Origin: VFKU01 sp964411925
GTDB lineage: Bacteria > Hydrogenedentota > Hydrogenedentia > Hydrogenedentales > GCA-2746185
Assembly (NCBI GenBank): GCA_964411925.1
Contig: CAYPNI010000067.1
Coordinates: 1 to 23,497, forward strand
DNA: 23,497 bases
Direction: 5' to 3'
Shown: piece after piece, positions 1 through 8,094 of the stretch
Layout of the letters: each line of letters begins with the position of its first letter
Position numbering within the stretch: the stretch's first letter is position 1
Notes under the pieces: model-generated
Told to the model about the DNA's origin: nothing
Database searches by the model: none
The model's input: the letters and a program-made list of their open reading frames with translations, nothing else
Translations under genes and position numbers: made by a program

Positions 1-1059
1 CCCCATCCGCGTCAGCCGATCGCACGTGTGCGTCAACGACTGCGGCGACATCGCCCGGTACTTGAGGATCTCCGCCGCCGGATACCGCGTGGACCATTCG
101 CCGGTCGATTCACCCAGCTTGTACAGCGTGCGCAGCACGTTTTCCTCCGCGGTCTGACGCTGCTTGCGCCAGAGCCGCAGCGCGCGCGACACGACACCCT
201 TGCGCGGCGCGAACAACAGCGACGCCGCGAACAGCGCCGACACCGCGACCACCATCCACGGCCCGGTCGGCATGCGCGGGCTCAAGTAACTCACGTACGC
301 GCCCAGCATCCCGCTCACCGCGCCGAACACCGCCGACAGAATGATCATCACGTGCAGCCGGTCCGTCCAGTACCTCGCAGCCGCCGCCGGGGTGACCAGC
401 AGCGCCGCCATCAGCACGACACCCACCGCCTGAAGGCCCACGGCCACGCCGAGCACCACCAGCGTCGCCATGCCCGCCTCGATGACGCCGCGCGGCAGCC
501 CAATCGCGCGCGCGAAATCCGGATCGAAGGAAACGAGCTTCAACTCCTTGAAGCCGAACACCAGCGCGAACGCGATCACAGCCCCCACGCCCGAAATCAC
601 CGCAAGATCCCGCCCGATCAAGGATGCCGCCTGGCCGAACAGAAACTTGTCCAGTCCCGATTGCGCCGCGCTGCCCGATTGCTGGATGTGTGTCAGCATC
701 AGGATGCCAATGCCGAAAAACACCGAGAGCACGATGCCGAGCGCGCTGTCTTCCTTGCATCGCGTGTTGCGCACGATCCAGTCCACGCTCAGCGCGCCCA
801 GCCAGCACGACACCGATGCGCCGAGCAGGATGATCAGCGGATCCTTCGTGCCCGTCAGCAGGAACGCCATGCACACGCCCGGCAGCGCCGCGTGTGAAAG
901 TGCATCGCCGATCAGCGATCGCTTGCGCAGGAACGTGAACGACCCCACCGCCGCGGAACTCGCCCCGAGCACGATGCATCCCGCCAGCACATAAAACACG
1001 TTGATGCTCGGGAACGTGAAGAATTCGAGCCACGGCGGCAGCGCCGTCTCGCTACGCAT
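1..1059 (-). CDS. Mn/Zn/Fe ABC transporter permease with C-terminal winged-helix domain (partial)
   Basis: Inner-membrane channel subunit of a cluster A-I metal importer. I translated 353 codons from the ATG at 1057-1059 without a stop; the gene leaves the window at its left edge, so the C-terminus is missing. Residues 1 to about 280 are a hydrophobic multi-helix domain of the ABC-3 (ZnuB/MntB/TroC) family, with the typical stretches 'GSFTFLRKRSLIGDALSHA' near residue 40 and 'GLQAVGVVLMAALLVTPAAA' near 215. After about residue 290 the sequence turns charged and soluble (RKQRQTAEENVLRTLYKLGE and onward) and looks like the start of a DtxR/MntR-type winged helix. Such permease-regulator fusions are known in this family. 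The start overlaps the ATPase stop by 8 bases, with GGAG 8 bases upstream inside the ATPase gene, so translation is probably coupled. Mn, Zn or Fe cannot be told apart from this subunit. Confidence 0.9.
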   Translation of the reverse strand, partial: MRSETALPPWLEFFTFPSINVFYVLAGCIVLGASSAAVGSFTFLRKRSLIGDALSHAALPGVCMAFLLTGTKDPLIILLGASVSCWLGALSVDWIVRNTRCKEDSALGIVLSVFFGIGILMLTHIQQSGSAAQSGLDKFLFGQAASLIGRDLAVISGVGAVIAFALVFGFKELKLVSFDPDFARAIGLPRGVIEAGMATLVVLGVAVGLQAVGVVLMAALLVTPAAAARYWTDRLHVMIILSAVFGAVSGMLGAYVSYLSPRMPTGPWMVVAVSALFAASLLFAPRKGVVSRALRLWRKQRQTAEENVLRTLYKLGESTGEWSTRYPAAEILKYRAMSPQSLTHTCDRLTRMG

Positions 1060-1840
1060 GCCTCCGGCTCCAGTCGGCCGCCCGCAGTTTCTCGCCCACT
1101 TCGGTGAGCACGCCGAGCTGACCGCCGTAGGTCCGTTGCAAGTTCTCGTTCGTGAACGCTTCCTCCACGGATCCGAACGCGATCGTCCGCAGGTTTAACA
1201 GCAACACGTTGTCGAAATACCTCGGCACGGTCTGCAAGTCGTGATGCACGACAACCAGCGTTCCGCCCTGCTCACGCAATTCGTGCAGCAACGCCACGAT
1301 CGCGCGCTCGGTCGCCGCGTCCACCCCCGCAAATGGCTCGTCCATCAGGTACACGCGCGCCTGTTGCGCCAACGCACGAGCGATGAACACGCGCTGCTGT
1401 TGCCCGCCGGAAAGCTGGCTGATCTGCCGTTTCGCAAAATCCTGCATCCCGACTTTCTCGAGCGATTGCCGCGCGATTTCCTTGTCGCGTCGGCTCGGCC
1501 GCCGGAACATCGGCAGATGCCCGTAGCGGCCCATCAACACGACGTCGAGCGCGCTTGTCGGGAAATCCCAATCCACGGATCCTCGCTGCGGCACGTACGC
1601 CACGGACGTCCGTCCCTGTTCCGCCGGCTTGCCGTAAATCTTGACGTGGCCCGACGCGAGCGGCACCAGCCCCATGATCGCCTTGATGAGCGTGCTCTTG
1701 CCCGCGCCGTTGGGCCCCACGACAGCAATCAGCTTGCCCTCGGGGAACTCGAGGTCGATGTCCCACAGCACGGGCCGGTGGTGATACGCCACCGTGAGGT
1801 CGTGGACCTCGATCGGACAACGCGAATCGATCGGCGTCAT
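1052..1840 (-). CDS. Mn/Zn/Fe ABC transporter ATP-binding protein
   Basis: Cytoplasmic ATPase (262 aa) that powers metal uptake with the permease downstream and the lipoprotein receptor upstream. All nucleotide-binding motifs are intact: Walker A GPNGAGKST at residues 42-50, Q-loop glutamine at 85 (YVPQRG), signature LSGGQ at 143-147, Walker B VYLMDEP at 163-169 with the catalytic Glu168, and the H-loop at His200 (VVVHHDL). The segment 'RGSVDWDFPTSALDVVLMGRYG' after the Q-loop is typical of the TroB/MntA/ZnuC branch. The ATG overlaps the receptor stop by 4 bases (ATGA), and the stop overlaps the permease start, so the three genes form one tight operon. Length is normal for the family. The family is certain; the metal is not. 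Confidence 0.95.
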   Translation of the reverse strand: MTPIDSRCPIEVHDLTVAYHHRPVLWDIDLEFPEGKLIAVVGPNGAGKSTLIKAIMGLVPLASGHVKIYGKPAEQGRTSVAYVPQRGSVDWDFPTSALDVVLMGRYGHLPMFRRPSRRDKEIARQSLEKVGMQDFAKRQISQLSGGQQQRVFIARALAQQARVYLMDEPFAGVDAATERAIVALLHELREQGGTLVVVHHDLQTVPRYFDNVLLLNLRTIAFGSVEEAFTNENLQRTYGGQLGVLTEVGEKLRAADWSRRHA

Positions 1841-2775
1841 TTGAGCGCCGCCACAACGGTGTCAACGTTGTGCCGCACCATGCCGAGGTACGTGCCCTCG
1901 GGTGTACCGGGCTGGCCCATCGCGTCGGAAAACAGCTCGCCGCCGACGACGAGTTTGTGTCCCCGCGAATTCGCTCCGGTCACCAGCGCCTCGATCGACT
2001 TCGGCGAGATGGACGACTCGACGAACACCGCGCGGATCTTCCGCGCCACGATCGCGTCCACCAGCCGGTCCACGTCCTGCAGCCCGTATTCGGCCGCTGT
2101 GCTGATCCCCTGGAGGCCCATCACCTCAATGTCATACGCGCGCCCGAAGTACCCAAACGCATCGTGTGCCGTCACCAGCACGCGCCGGTCCTTCGGAATC
2201 GTCGCGATCTGTTCCTTCGCATACGCGTGCAGCGCGTCCATCTCCTTCAGGTACGCCGCCGCGTGCGCATCAAACTCGGCCGCGTGCGCCGGATCCATCT
2301 CCTTGAACACGTCACGCGTCCGCTCCACCGTGTACTTCCACATGGATACGTCGAACCACACGTGCGGGTCGTACTGCCCCTGAAATTCCGGCGGTTCGCG
2401 CAACATCTCGTGCGGGATCGTCTCGGTCACCTGCAGGGTCTTGACGCGGCTCGCCATCTGCACCAGCACGTCCGCCATGCGCCCCTCGAGGTGCAGGCCG
2501 TTGTACAAAATCAGGTCTGCGCCGCTCAGCTTCGAGAGGTCCCCCTGCGTCGCCTTGTACAAGTGCGGGTCAACGCCCGGCCCCATCAGTCCCGTGACCA
2601 CGACATGCTCGCCGCCGACGACCCGCGCGACGTCCGCAATCATCCCAATCGTCGCCGTCACCTTGATCGGCCCATCGCCGCGCGCGCCCGGTGTGCCGCT
2701 CGCCACGGGACTACCACACCCGGCCGCGGCAACGGCCGACGCGCACAACACCACAAATCCCACGACCCGCCACAT
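1837..2775 (-). CDS. TroA/ZnuA-type metal-binding lipoprotein of the ABC importer
   Basis: Extracytoplasmic receptor (312 aa) that captures a divalent metal and delivers it to the permease. The N-terminus is a lipoprotein signal: hydrophobic residues 3-18 and a lipobox ending at Cys20 (AAGC). The probable metal ligands are His71 (DPHLY), His138 (DPHVW), His204 (VTAHDAFGYF) and Asp284 (ELFSDAMG). This His/His/His/Asp set matches TroA of Treponema, which binds Zn or Mn, more closely than the His/His/Glu/Asp Mn receptors such as PsaA. There is no long His-rich loop of the kind seen in many zinc-only ZnuA proteins. The start is supported by GAGGAG at 2785-2790, 9 bases upstream. It is the first gene of the metal operon. 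Mn, Zn and Fe all remain possible. Confidence 0.93.
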   Translation of the reverse strand: MWRVVGFVVLCASAVAAAGCGSPVASGTPGARGDGPIKVTATIGMIADVARVVGGEHVVVTGLMGPGVDPHLYKATQGDLSKLSGADLILYNGLHLEGRMADVLVQMASRVKTLQVTETIPHEMLREPPEFQGQYDPHVWFDVSMWKYTVERTRDVFKEMDPAHAAEFDAHAAAYLKEMDALHAYAKEQIATIPKDRRVLVTAHDAFGYFGRAYDIEVMGLQGISTAAEYGLQDVDRLVDAIVARKIRAVFVESSISPKSIEALVTGANSRGHKLVVGGELFSDAMGQPGTPEGTYLGMVRHNVDTVVAALK

Positions 2776-2784
2776 CGAACGAAA

Positions 2785-2790
2785 CTCCTC
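2785..2790 (-). promoter_or_regulatory. Ribosome binding site of the metal-receptor gene
   Basis: GAGGAG on the minus strand, 9 bases before the ATG at 2773-2775. It fixes the start of the receptor lipoprotein and the beginning of the metal operon. Confidence 0.7.
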
Positions 2791-2840
2791 TGGCCGCCGG
2801 TCGGTCCCGGACCAGCCGGCGTAATTAATCTCGTATTCTT

Positions 2841-2876
2841 AAGTTAACATAGGGTAATTTGATAAATCAAGTTAAA
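2841..2876 (-). promoter_or_regulatory. Candidate promoter and operator of the metal importer
   Basis: The 171 bases between the divergent genes contain an AT-rich island in an otherwise GC-rich window. On the minus strand TTAACT (2870-2875) and TATGTT (2846-2851) lie 18 bases apart, each matching 4 of 6 consensus positions of a sigma-70 promoter. Between them is the palindrome TTGAT-AA-ATCAA (2859-2870). The heptamer AAGTTAA occurs twice, at 2841-2847 and 2869-2875. A palindrome inside a promoter spacer is what a metal-responsive repressor (MntR, Zur, Fur or DtxR type) would use, but the sequence matches none of their consensus boxes well enough to name one. It could also affect the divergent DUF3604 gene. 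Confidence 0.45.
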
Positions 2877-2946
2877 TCTCAAACCCGACTTGTCACGCCC
2901 GCGCCCGGCCTGCCACGATGCCTGCCTGAATCAGGAGCCCCCAACC

Positions 2947-5529
2947 ATGGGTCGTCGCTGCGTCCTTCTTCCACTACTACTAATCGCGTTGCCCACCGCC
3001 GCCGAGCCGCTCTTCGGCCCCGGCCGGGACTACCTCGACGCGCCCCTGCGTCAGCAGGTCCAGGCCCTAAAGGCGGACATCGCCTCCGGCTCGCAGACGA
3101 CCCTCCAGAACCTCGATGGCCGGCTCGACGTCCTCTGGCGCTGGGCCAACGCGCTGTCCACCCAGGGCGTCAACCTGCCCGTCGAGCTGCCGCGCATCGT
3201 TTCGCAAGCCCGGCAAATCAACTACCGCCGCCAGTACGCCATGGTCACGCTCCCCGCGATCCCAGGCCTCGTCCGCGAACTCCAGATCAAGGAGGAAATG
3301 CCCGGCGCCATCGGCACGGTCACCGCGAGCGAGACCGGCACGTGGCGCGTGCTCGACTTCGTCACGTTCGAGCAAACATACACCGTCGGCGAAATGCCGA
3401 TGCAGCCCGGCGGCGGCGTGATGGTCGCCTCCGAGATTGTCGCCCGGCTCGAACCTTTCCAGCGCGAAAACCCAGCCGCGCTGAACTACATCACGATCCG
3501 ATGCTCGAATCCCGACGCACAGTGGGAGAACACCTCGCAGTCCCTCCTCGGCATGCACGGCAACATCTTCAATGCGGTCGGCGTCCCGACGTACACGCTC
3601 AAGGGCACCGCGCTCAAACAAGGCGACACCATCACGATCACCTACGGCGACAAGTCTGGCGGCTCAGCCGGGTTACAACTGCAAACGACGCAGGTCCAAG
3701 GCGCGATGTTCCCGCTGTACGTGGACCTCGAAGCAAACGGCAACTTTCTCTCGCCGCGCTGGCCGAGCTTCAACGTCCTGGGGGCCGCCGCCGAGCGCGT
3801 CTCGGCCGTCGCGCCCAGCGTGCTCGCGCCAGGCGAAACGTTCGACCTGCGCGTGCGCACGGAGGATCTCTTTTTCAATCGCGCCACGCAGAACGTTCCC
3901 GCCTACACCGTGACGCTGAACGGCGCGAAAATCGCCACGTTGACCCCCGGAAAGGACGGCCTGGCCAGGCTCGACGGCCTCAAGCTGGATACGCCGGGCG
4001 TCTATCGCTACGAAGTCGCCTCCGGCACTGGCGCGATTCGCGCCCTGAGCAATCCCATCCTGGTGACCGAGAAACCCGCGCACCGCATCCTCTGGGGTGA
4101 CACGCACGCGCACACCAATCTGGCAGAGGGCCAGGGCACCATCGAAGGCTTCTACCGCTACGCCCGCGAGGACGCGCGGCTCGACTTCGTCTGCCTTTCC
4201 GAGCACGACATCTGGATGGACGACGGCGAGTGGACCGCGCTTGCAGACGCCGTCCGCGCGCACAACCGCGAGGGCGAGTTCGTCACGTTCCTCGCGTACG
4301 AGTGGTCCGCCATCGTCGAGGCCGGCGGTCATCACAACGTCTATTTCCGCTCGCCGGACAACCGCACGCGCGTACCGATCCAGGATACGCCCGGCCTGTG
4401 GGACCTCTTCGACGGCCTCGACCGTCTCTACGAGGACGGTGAAGTTTTCGTCATCCCGCACGCCCACATCCCCGGCGACTGGCGCCTCGCGCACCCGACC
4501 AAGGAACCGCTGCTCGAGATGTCGTCCATGCACGGCACGTTTGAGTGGTTCGCGGACTACTACCTGCGAAACGGTCATACCATCGGGTTCGTCGGCGCCA
4601 GCGACGACCACTCCGGCCGGCCGGGGTACAGCGGCGGATTTCGCGAAGGCCCGCTGCAGCACTTCGGCGGGTTGGCCGCCGTCCTCTCCCCGGAGAAAAC
4701 GAGCGCCGCCATCTTCGACGCCATGAACAATCGCCTGGCCTATGCCACCACCGGCCAGCGCACAATCCTCGACCTGCGCCTGAACGGCAAGCTCATGGGC
4801 ACCCGTCTGGACTACGCGCCCAACCGCACCATCGAGGGCCGCGTCCTCGGAACCGCGCCCATCGACACCGTGGACGTCGTCAAGAACGGTGACATCGTCT
4901 TGACCACGCATTTCCTTTCCGCGACGCGCACGCAGGACGCGTACCTCGACGTCGCATTCTTTTCACCGTCGGACGACCTCATCCGCGACGCGCCGCGCGG
5001 CAACCGCACCTGGCTCGGCACACTCGATGTGGACGGCGCGGAACTCGTCTCCGCGGAGGCGCTCGGCCTCGGCAATTACGAAGGCGAGTGGGTCCGCCGC
5101 GACCCGGCGTACCCTCAGCGCGTCGAGTTCCAGCTCGCCAGCCGCGGACGCGAGGAACGCATGCTGCTCCGTCTCAAAGGCGCGACGGACGCGACCCGCA
5201 TCCACGTCCGCACCGAGGCCACGCCCGAGACCGGTGTCACGTTTCCACGCACATATGTCCCCGAGCGCGCGTTCGACCCGGTCGAGGTCGCGTTCGACTT
5301 TACCGGGTTTGAAGGCGGCGAGTTTGCCCAGGAGATCCCCGCCGGCCGCTATACCGACCGAATCGTCCTGCGTTGGGTCAACCCGAACGGCGCACTCGAC
5401 CAGCCCATCGCCTACACCGACCCCGATCCGCCCGCCGACGGCGACTACTATTACGTCCGCGTCACCCAGCTCGACGGACGAATGGCCTGGTCCAGCCCCT
5501 GGTGGGTCGGCGGCGTGCCGGTGCGATAA
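2947..5529 (+). CDS. Exported DUF3604 protein (PHP-type metal-dependent hydrolase)
   Basis: Large exported protein (860 aa). Residues 1-19 are a signal peptide (MGRRCVLLPLLLIALPTAA). Residues about 20-375 are beta-rich and may be Ig-like or carbohydrate-binding. Residues about 379-600 carry the DUF3604 signature, a PHP-like metallohydrolase fold: GDTHAHTN (384-391), SEHD (418-421), GGHHNVYF (460-467), IPHAH (503-507) and GASDDHSGRPG (550-560). These histidines and aspartates would form a multinuclear metal site. The C-terminal about 250 residues are again beta-rich. The start at 2947 is preferred over an in-frame ATG at 2890 because AGGAG lies 9 bases upstream and the signal peptide follows directly. 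The substrate of DUF3604 proteins is not established; a phosphoester or sugar-linked ester is a guess. The gene is divergent from the metal importer. Confidence 0.9.
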   Translation: MGRRCVLLPLLLIALPTAAEPLFGPGRDYLDAPLRQQVQALKADIASGSQTTLQNLDGRLDVLWRWANALSTQGVNLPVELPRIVSQARQINYRRQYAMVTLPAIPGLVRELQIKEEMPGAIGTVTASETGTWRVLDFVTFEQTYTVGEMPMQPGGGVMVASEIVARLEPFQRENPAALNYITIRCSNPDAQWENTSQSLLGMHGNIFNAVGVPTYTLKGTALKQGDTITITYGDKSGGSAGLQLQTTQVQGAMFPLYVDLEANGNFLSPRWPSFNVLGAAAERVSAVAPSVLAPGETFDLRVRTEDLFFNRATQNVPAYTVTLNGAKIATLTPGKDGLARLDGLKLDTPGVYRYEVASGTGAIRALSNPILVTEKPAHRILWGDTHAHTNLAEGQGTIEGFYRYAREDARLDFVCLSEHDIWMDDGEWTALADAVRAHNREGEFVTFLAYEWSAIVEAGGHHNVYFRSPDNRTRVPIQDTPGLWDLFDGLDRLYEDGEVFVIPHAHIPGDWRLAHPTKEPLLEMSSMHGTFEWFADYYLRNGHTIGFVGASDDHSGRPGYSGGFREGPLQHFGGLAAVLSPEKTSAAIFDAMNNRLAYATTGQRTILDLRLNGKLMGTRLDYAPNRTIEGRVLGTAPIDTVDVVKNGDIVLTTHFLSATRTQDAYLDVAFFSPSDDLIRDAPRGNRTWLGTLDVDGAELVSAEALGLGNYEGEWVRRDPAYPQRVEFQLASRGREERMLLRLKGATDATRIHVRTEATPETGVTFPRTYVPERAFDPVEVAFDFTGFEGGEFAQEIPAGRYTDRIVLRWVNPNGALDQPIAYTDPDPPADGDYYYVRVTQLDGRMAWSSPWWVGGVPVR

Positions 5530-5599
5530 TTACGCGGGCACCGCTTCGCAGTGGGGCCCGCGTCTGACTATGCGCTACACGAACCGGCGAATATGGGTG

Positions 5600-5631
5600 A
5601 CAGGCTTAAGCGGGGTCCCGCTTAAGCCTGT
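5600..5631. repeat. Perfect palindrome, copy 1 of a dispersed repeat
   Basis: Two 15-base arms, ACAGGCTTAAGCGGG and its exact reverse complement, are separated by 2 bases. It lies between the convergent DUF3604 and Met-rich genes, 5 bases 3' of the stop of the minus-strand gene. A second, imperfect copy is at 18494-18523. The hairpin could end transcription from both sides, but there is no U-tract, so it is not a classical intrinsic terminator. The conservation of arms and flanks suggests a REP-like dispersed element. Confidence 0.85.
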
Positions 5632-5636
5632 TGGCC

Positions 5637-6179
5637 TCACGGGTTCGGGTGGTGCTCGGAGTGGTCGTCCGGCGTGGGTTCGGACGGAGCTGGACGTTTC
5701 GGGGCGTCGCCCGGGGGCGGGGCGGGCGTGCTGTGCTCGCCGTGTTCGCCGCCAGTGGCATCGCCGTGGCCCTGCATCATCGGGCACATCTGCATTTCCT
5801 TCGGCCCGCCTTGCGCCATGTGCTCGGACATATGCTCCATCATTGCGCGCATCATGTCCGATTCCATGCGATGCATCTCGTCGCAATTCGAACCAATCGC
5901 ATTGATCGCCGCGGCCATCGCTTCTGTCTTGGCAGAGCCTGTAGCTGTGTTCATTTCCTGCAGCAACGCCCGGATCTTCTGCTGTTCGGATTTCATCCGG
6001 TCGTGCATCGAATCCATTTTCTGCTCCATCATCGCGCACTTCTGGCCCATCATCGACTTGGCAGGACCGCCAGGGCCCGGTTCAGGATGACGCTCGTCAT
6101 GCCGGGGCTGCTGCGCGAACACGCCCCCGCACATGAGTCCGACTACCGCCACCGCCGCCGCTAAACCGATTTGTTTCAT
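5637..6179 (-). CDS. Exported methionine- and histidine-rich protein, putative metal binding
   Basis: Small predicted exported protein (180 aa). A signal peptide covers residues 1 to about 21 (MKQIGLAAAVAVVGLMCGGV, then FAQ). The mature part is strikingly rich in Met (about 21), with three Cys each near Met (KCAMM, NCDEM, MCPMM) and many His. The middle, about residues 35-130, is probably helical (MMEQKMDSMHDRMKSEQQK and similar), and the tail is Pro/His-rich and disordered (ending DHSEHHPNP). Met/His clusters of this kind are typical of periplasmic copper or silver binders; helical Met-rich proteins such as Spy/CpxP relatives are another possible comparison. I do not recognise a named family. 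The start at 6177-6179 is chosen over an upstream in-frame start because GGAGG (6188-6192) lies 8 bases before it and the signal peptide begins there. Confidence 0.8.
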   Translation of the reverse strand: MKQIGLAAAVAVVGLMCGGVFAQQPRHDERHPEPGPGGPAKSMMGQKCAMMEQKMDSMHDRMKSEQQKIRALLQEMNTATGSAKTEAMAAAINAIGSNCDEMHRMESDMMRAMMEHMSEHMAQGGPKEMQMCPMMQGHGDATGGEHGEHSTPAPPPGDAPKRPAPSEPTPDDHSEHHPNP

Positions 6180-6605
6180 GACCGGATCCTCCGCACGTTC
6201 CGTCAGTACCGTTAGCGCGGGAGCATATCGCGTGCCGTGCCACTCGAACGCCAATCGGACGCACAAACCGCACGCTCTGCCGGCACATGGTGCAACTGTG
6301 TTCAGCCCGAATGCGCATCAGTGCCCACGTCGACCTTCCGGACTGAACACTGGGACACGAACGCCTTGTTAAATCGGCGCCCACTACGGTCGATGGACGC
6401 GAAACGGCGCGTACAACGACGAGTCTGGACCAGCCGCACCAGAAACTGCGAACGCACCCGGCTGATTCACCCAGGACTCCAGCTGTATCCAACTGCGGCC
6501 CATTCTGAACTCTCCACGGGCCGCCTTGACATCTGGCGCGGATTCTCGCAGCATTGAATTCTGTCGGGGCGGATTTCCGATCAATTCAACCTGGAGTCGT
6601 GTGAA
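6180..6605. other. Divergent intergenic region without a gene
   Basis: 426 bases between the Met-rich protein (minus) and the PqaA-like gene (plus). Short open frames cross it but have no ribosome binding site, signal or recognisable sequence. It should hold both promoters. One inverted repeat is visible: GTGTTCAG at 6298-6305 and CTGAACAC at 6343-6350, 37 bases apart. An 8-base pair could be chance. No riboswitch or small RNA was recognised. Confidence 0.6.
6526..6554 (+). promoter_or_regulatory. Possible promoter of the PqaA-like gene
   Basis: A perfect -35 hexamer TTGACA at 6526-6531 is followed after 17 bases by CAGCAT (6549-6554), a poor -10 match (3 of 6). This would start the message about 45 bases before the ATG at 6606. 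The -35 box is good, the -10 box is weak. Confidence 0.35.
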
Positions 6606-8030
6606 ATGCCTTTAGATTGTTTGCGCCATCGCTCTGTCACCTTCCTCATAGCTGCCGGTCTGCTCGCGTCCGGGCTCGCCGGCGCCGCGTCCAAGCCCGA
6701 GCCGCGCTCGGATGCCGGGCTCGCCCGCACTCCGCTCGACGAGTACGTCGCCGCGCCTGACCCGAACTACGCGTGGGAGGTGGTGAACACGATCCCCGGC
6801 GAGACGTATGACTCCTATGTCGTAAAAATGACTTCGCAGCAGTGGTTGACCGAAGCCGAAGTGGACAGGCCCATCTGGTGGCACTGGCTCACCATCGTCG
6901 TGCCGAAGGAGCTGCAGAGCCCGACTGGATTTCTCTATATCGGCGGCGGCAACAACGACAAGATCGAGCCGCCGTCGCGCCCCAATCCCATGCTCGTAGG
7001 CATTGCCACGCAAACCGGCACGGCCGCAGCCGAACTCAGCATGATCCCGAACCAGCCGCTCGTGTTCGCGAATGACGACGGCAAGAAGCGCTCGGAAGAC
7101 TCCGCCATCGCCTACACCTGGCAGAAGTATCTCGACACCGGCGACCCGAAGTGGCCCATGCGCCTGCCGATGACCAAGGCCGCCGTCCGCGCGATGGACA
7201 CAATCACAGCGCTGACGTCGTCCGAAGCGGGAGGCGGCACGGCCGTGACGCAGTTCGTCGTCTCCGGCGGATCGAAACGCGGCTGGACCACGTGGACGAC
7301 GGCCGCAGTGGACGGCCGCGTCGTCGCCATCGCGCCCATTGTCATCGACATGCTGAACGTTCGCCCGTCGTTCGAGCACCATTACAACGTCTACGGCCGC
7401 TATGCGAACGCCGTGCAGGACTACGTCGCACAGGGACTGATGGAGCGGCAGGACGAGCCGCGTTACGCCGAGCTCATGAAGATCGTCGAGCCATACGAAT
7501 ACCGCGACCGGCTCCAGCTCCCGAAATTCATCATGAACGCCACAGGCGATCAGTTCTTCCTGCCCGATTCGTGGCAGTTCTATTGGAACGATCTGCAGGG
7601 CGAGAAGTACCTGCGCTACGTGCCCAACGCCGACCACGGAATGGGCGGCACGGACGCGATCCAGAGCGTCATCGCGTGGTATCACGCCATCGTGCACAAC
7701 GTCCCGCGTCCGCGGTTCTCGTGGAACGTCGAGCCCGATGGCGAAATACGCGTGCTCGCGCTCGACAAGCCCCGCGAAGTTCTGCTCTGGCAGGCGACCA
7801 GTCCCGACGCGCGCGACTTCCGAAAGGAGCGCATCAAGGACGCCTACACGAGTTCGCCGCTCGCCGACCAGGGCGGCGGCGTGTATACGGCGCGCGTGGA
7901 CGCCCCGGCCAAGGGCTGGACGGCCTACTTCATCGAACTCACGTACGACAGCGGTACGGATGCGCCCTTCAAGTTCACGACGGGCACCAAGGTCGTCCCC
8001 GACGAGTACCCGAAGCACAAGAAACCGTAG
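6606..8030 (+). CDS. PhoPQ-activated pathogenicity-related (PqaA) family protein
   Basis: Exported 474-aa protein of the PqaA family, named after a PhoPQ-regulated Salmonella protein; the biochemical activity of the family is poorly defined. A signal peptide spans about residues 10-28 (cleavage near LAGAA/S). The core is an alpha/beta-hydrolase-like fold: the nucleophile-elbow-like segment VSGGSKRGW at 219-227 (candidate Ser223), an acid in NATGDQFF (Asp315) and the histidine of NADHGMGG (His344). The segment WWHWLTIVVP near residue 91 and 'GNNDKIEPP' near 115 are also typical of this family. The C-terminal about 90 residues look beta-rich. GGAG at 6593-6596, 9 bases upstream, supports the start. 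A secreted esterase or peptidase-like role is inferred from the fold. The NHL gene follows 64 bases later and may share its message. Confidence 0.88.
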   Translation: MPLDCLRHRSVTFLIAAGLLASGLAGAASKPEPRSDAGLARTPLDEYVAAPDPNYAWEVVNTIPGETYDSYVVKMTSQQWLTEAEVDRPIWWHWLTIVVPKELQSPTGFLYIGGGNNDKIEPPSRPNPMLVGIATQTGTAAAELSMIPNQPLVFANDDGKKRSEDSAIAYTWQKYLDTGDPKWPMRLPMTKAAVRAMDTITALTSSEAGGGTAVTQFVVSGGSKRGWTTWTTAAVDGRVVAIAPIVIDMLNVRPSFEHHYNVYGRYANAVQDYVAQGLMERQDEPRYAELMKIVEPYEYRDRLQLPKFIMNATGDQFFLPDSWQFYWNDLQGEKYLRYVPNADHGMGGTDAIQSVIAWYHAIVHNVPRPRFSWNVEPDGEIRVLALDKPREVLLWQATSPDARDFRKERIKDAYTSSPLADQGGGVYTARVDAPAKGWTAYFIELTYDSGTDAPFKFTTGTKVVPDEYPKHKKP

Positions 8031-8094
8031 CGCGCGGTTCAAACCCCGCGCCGGCCTCTGCCGTCGAATCCGCGGTCGATGTCGGAGGGCGCAC

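Noticed and set aside
28..897. Plus-strand frame over the metal permease
   Set aside because: Its translation is low-complexity Arg/His/Gln; the minus-strand frame from 1059 gives a clear membrane permease.
3673..4911. Minus-strand frame opposite the DUF3604 gene
   Set aside because: No motif, start signal or signal peptide; the plus-strand DUF3604 signature is unambiguous.
5600..5631. Classical rho-independent terminator
   Set aside because: The hairpin is strong but no run of T follows on either strand, and a second copy elsewhere indicates a repeat family.
6237..6557. Small plus-strand frame (106 codons) in the intergenic region
   Set aside because: No ribosome binding site, no recognisable sequence, and unlike its neighbours it has no signal peptide.
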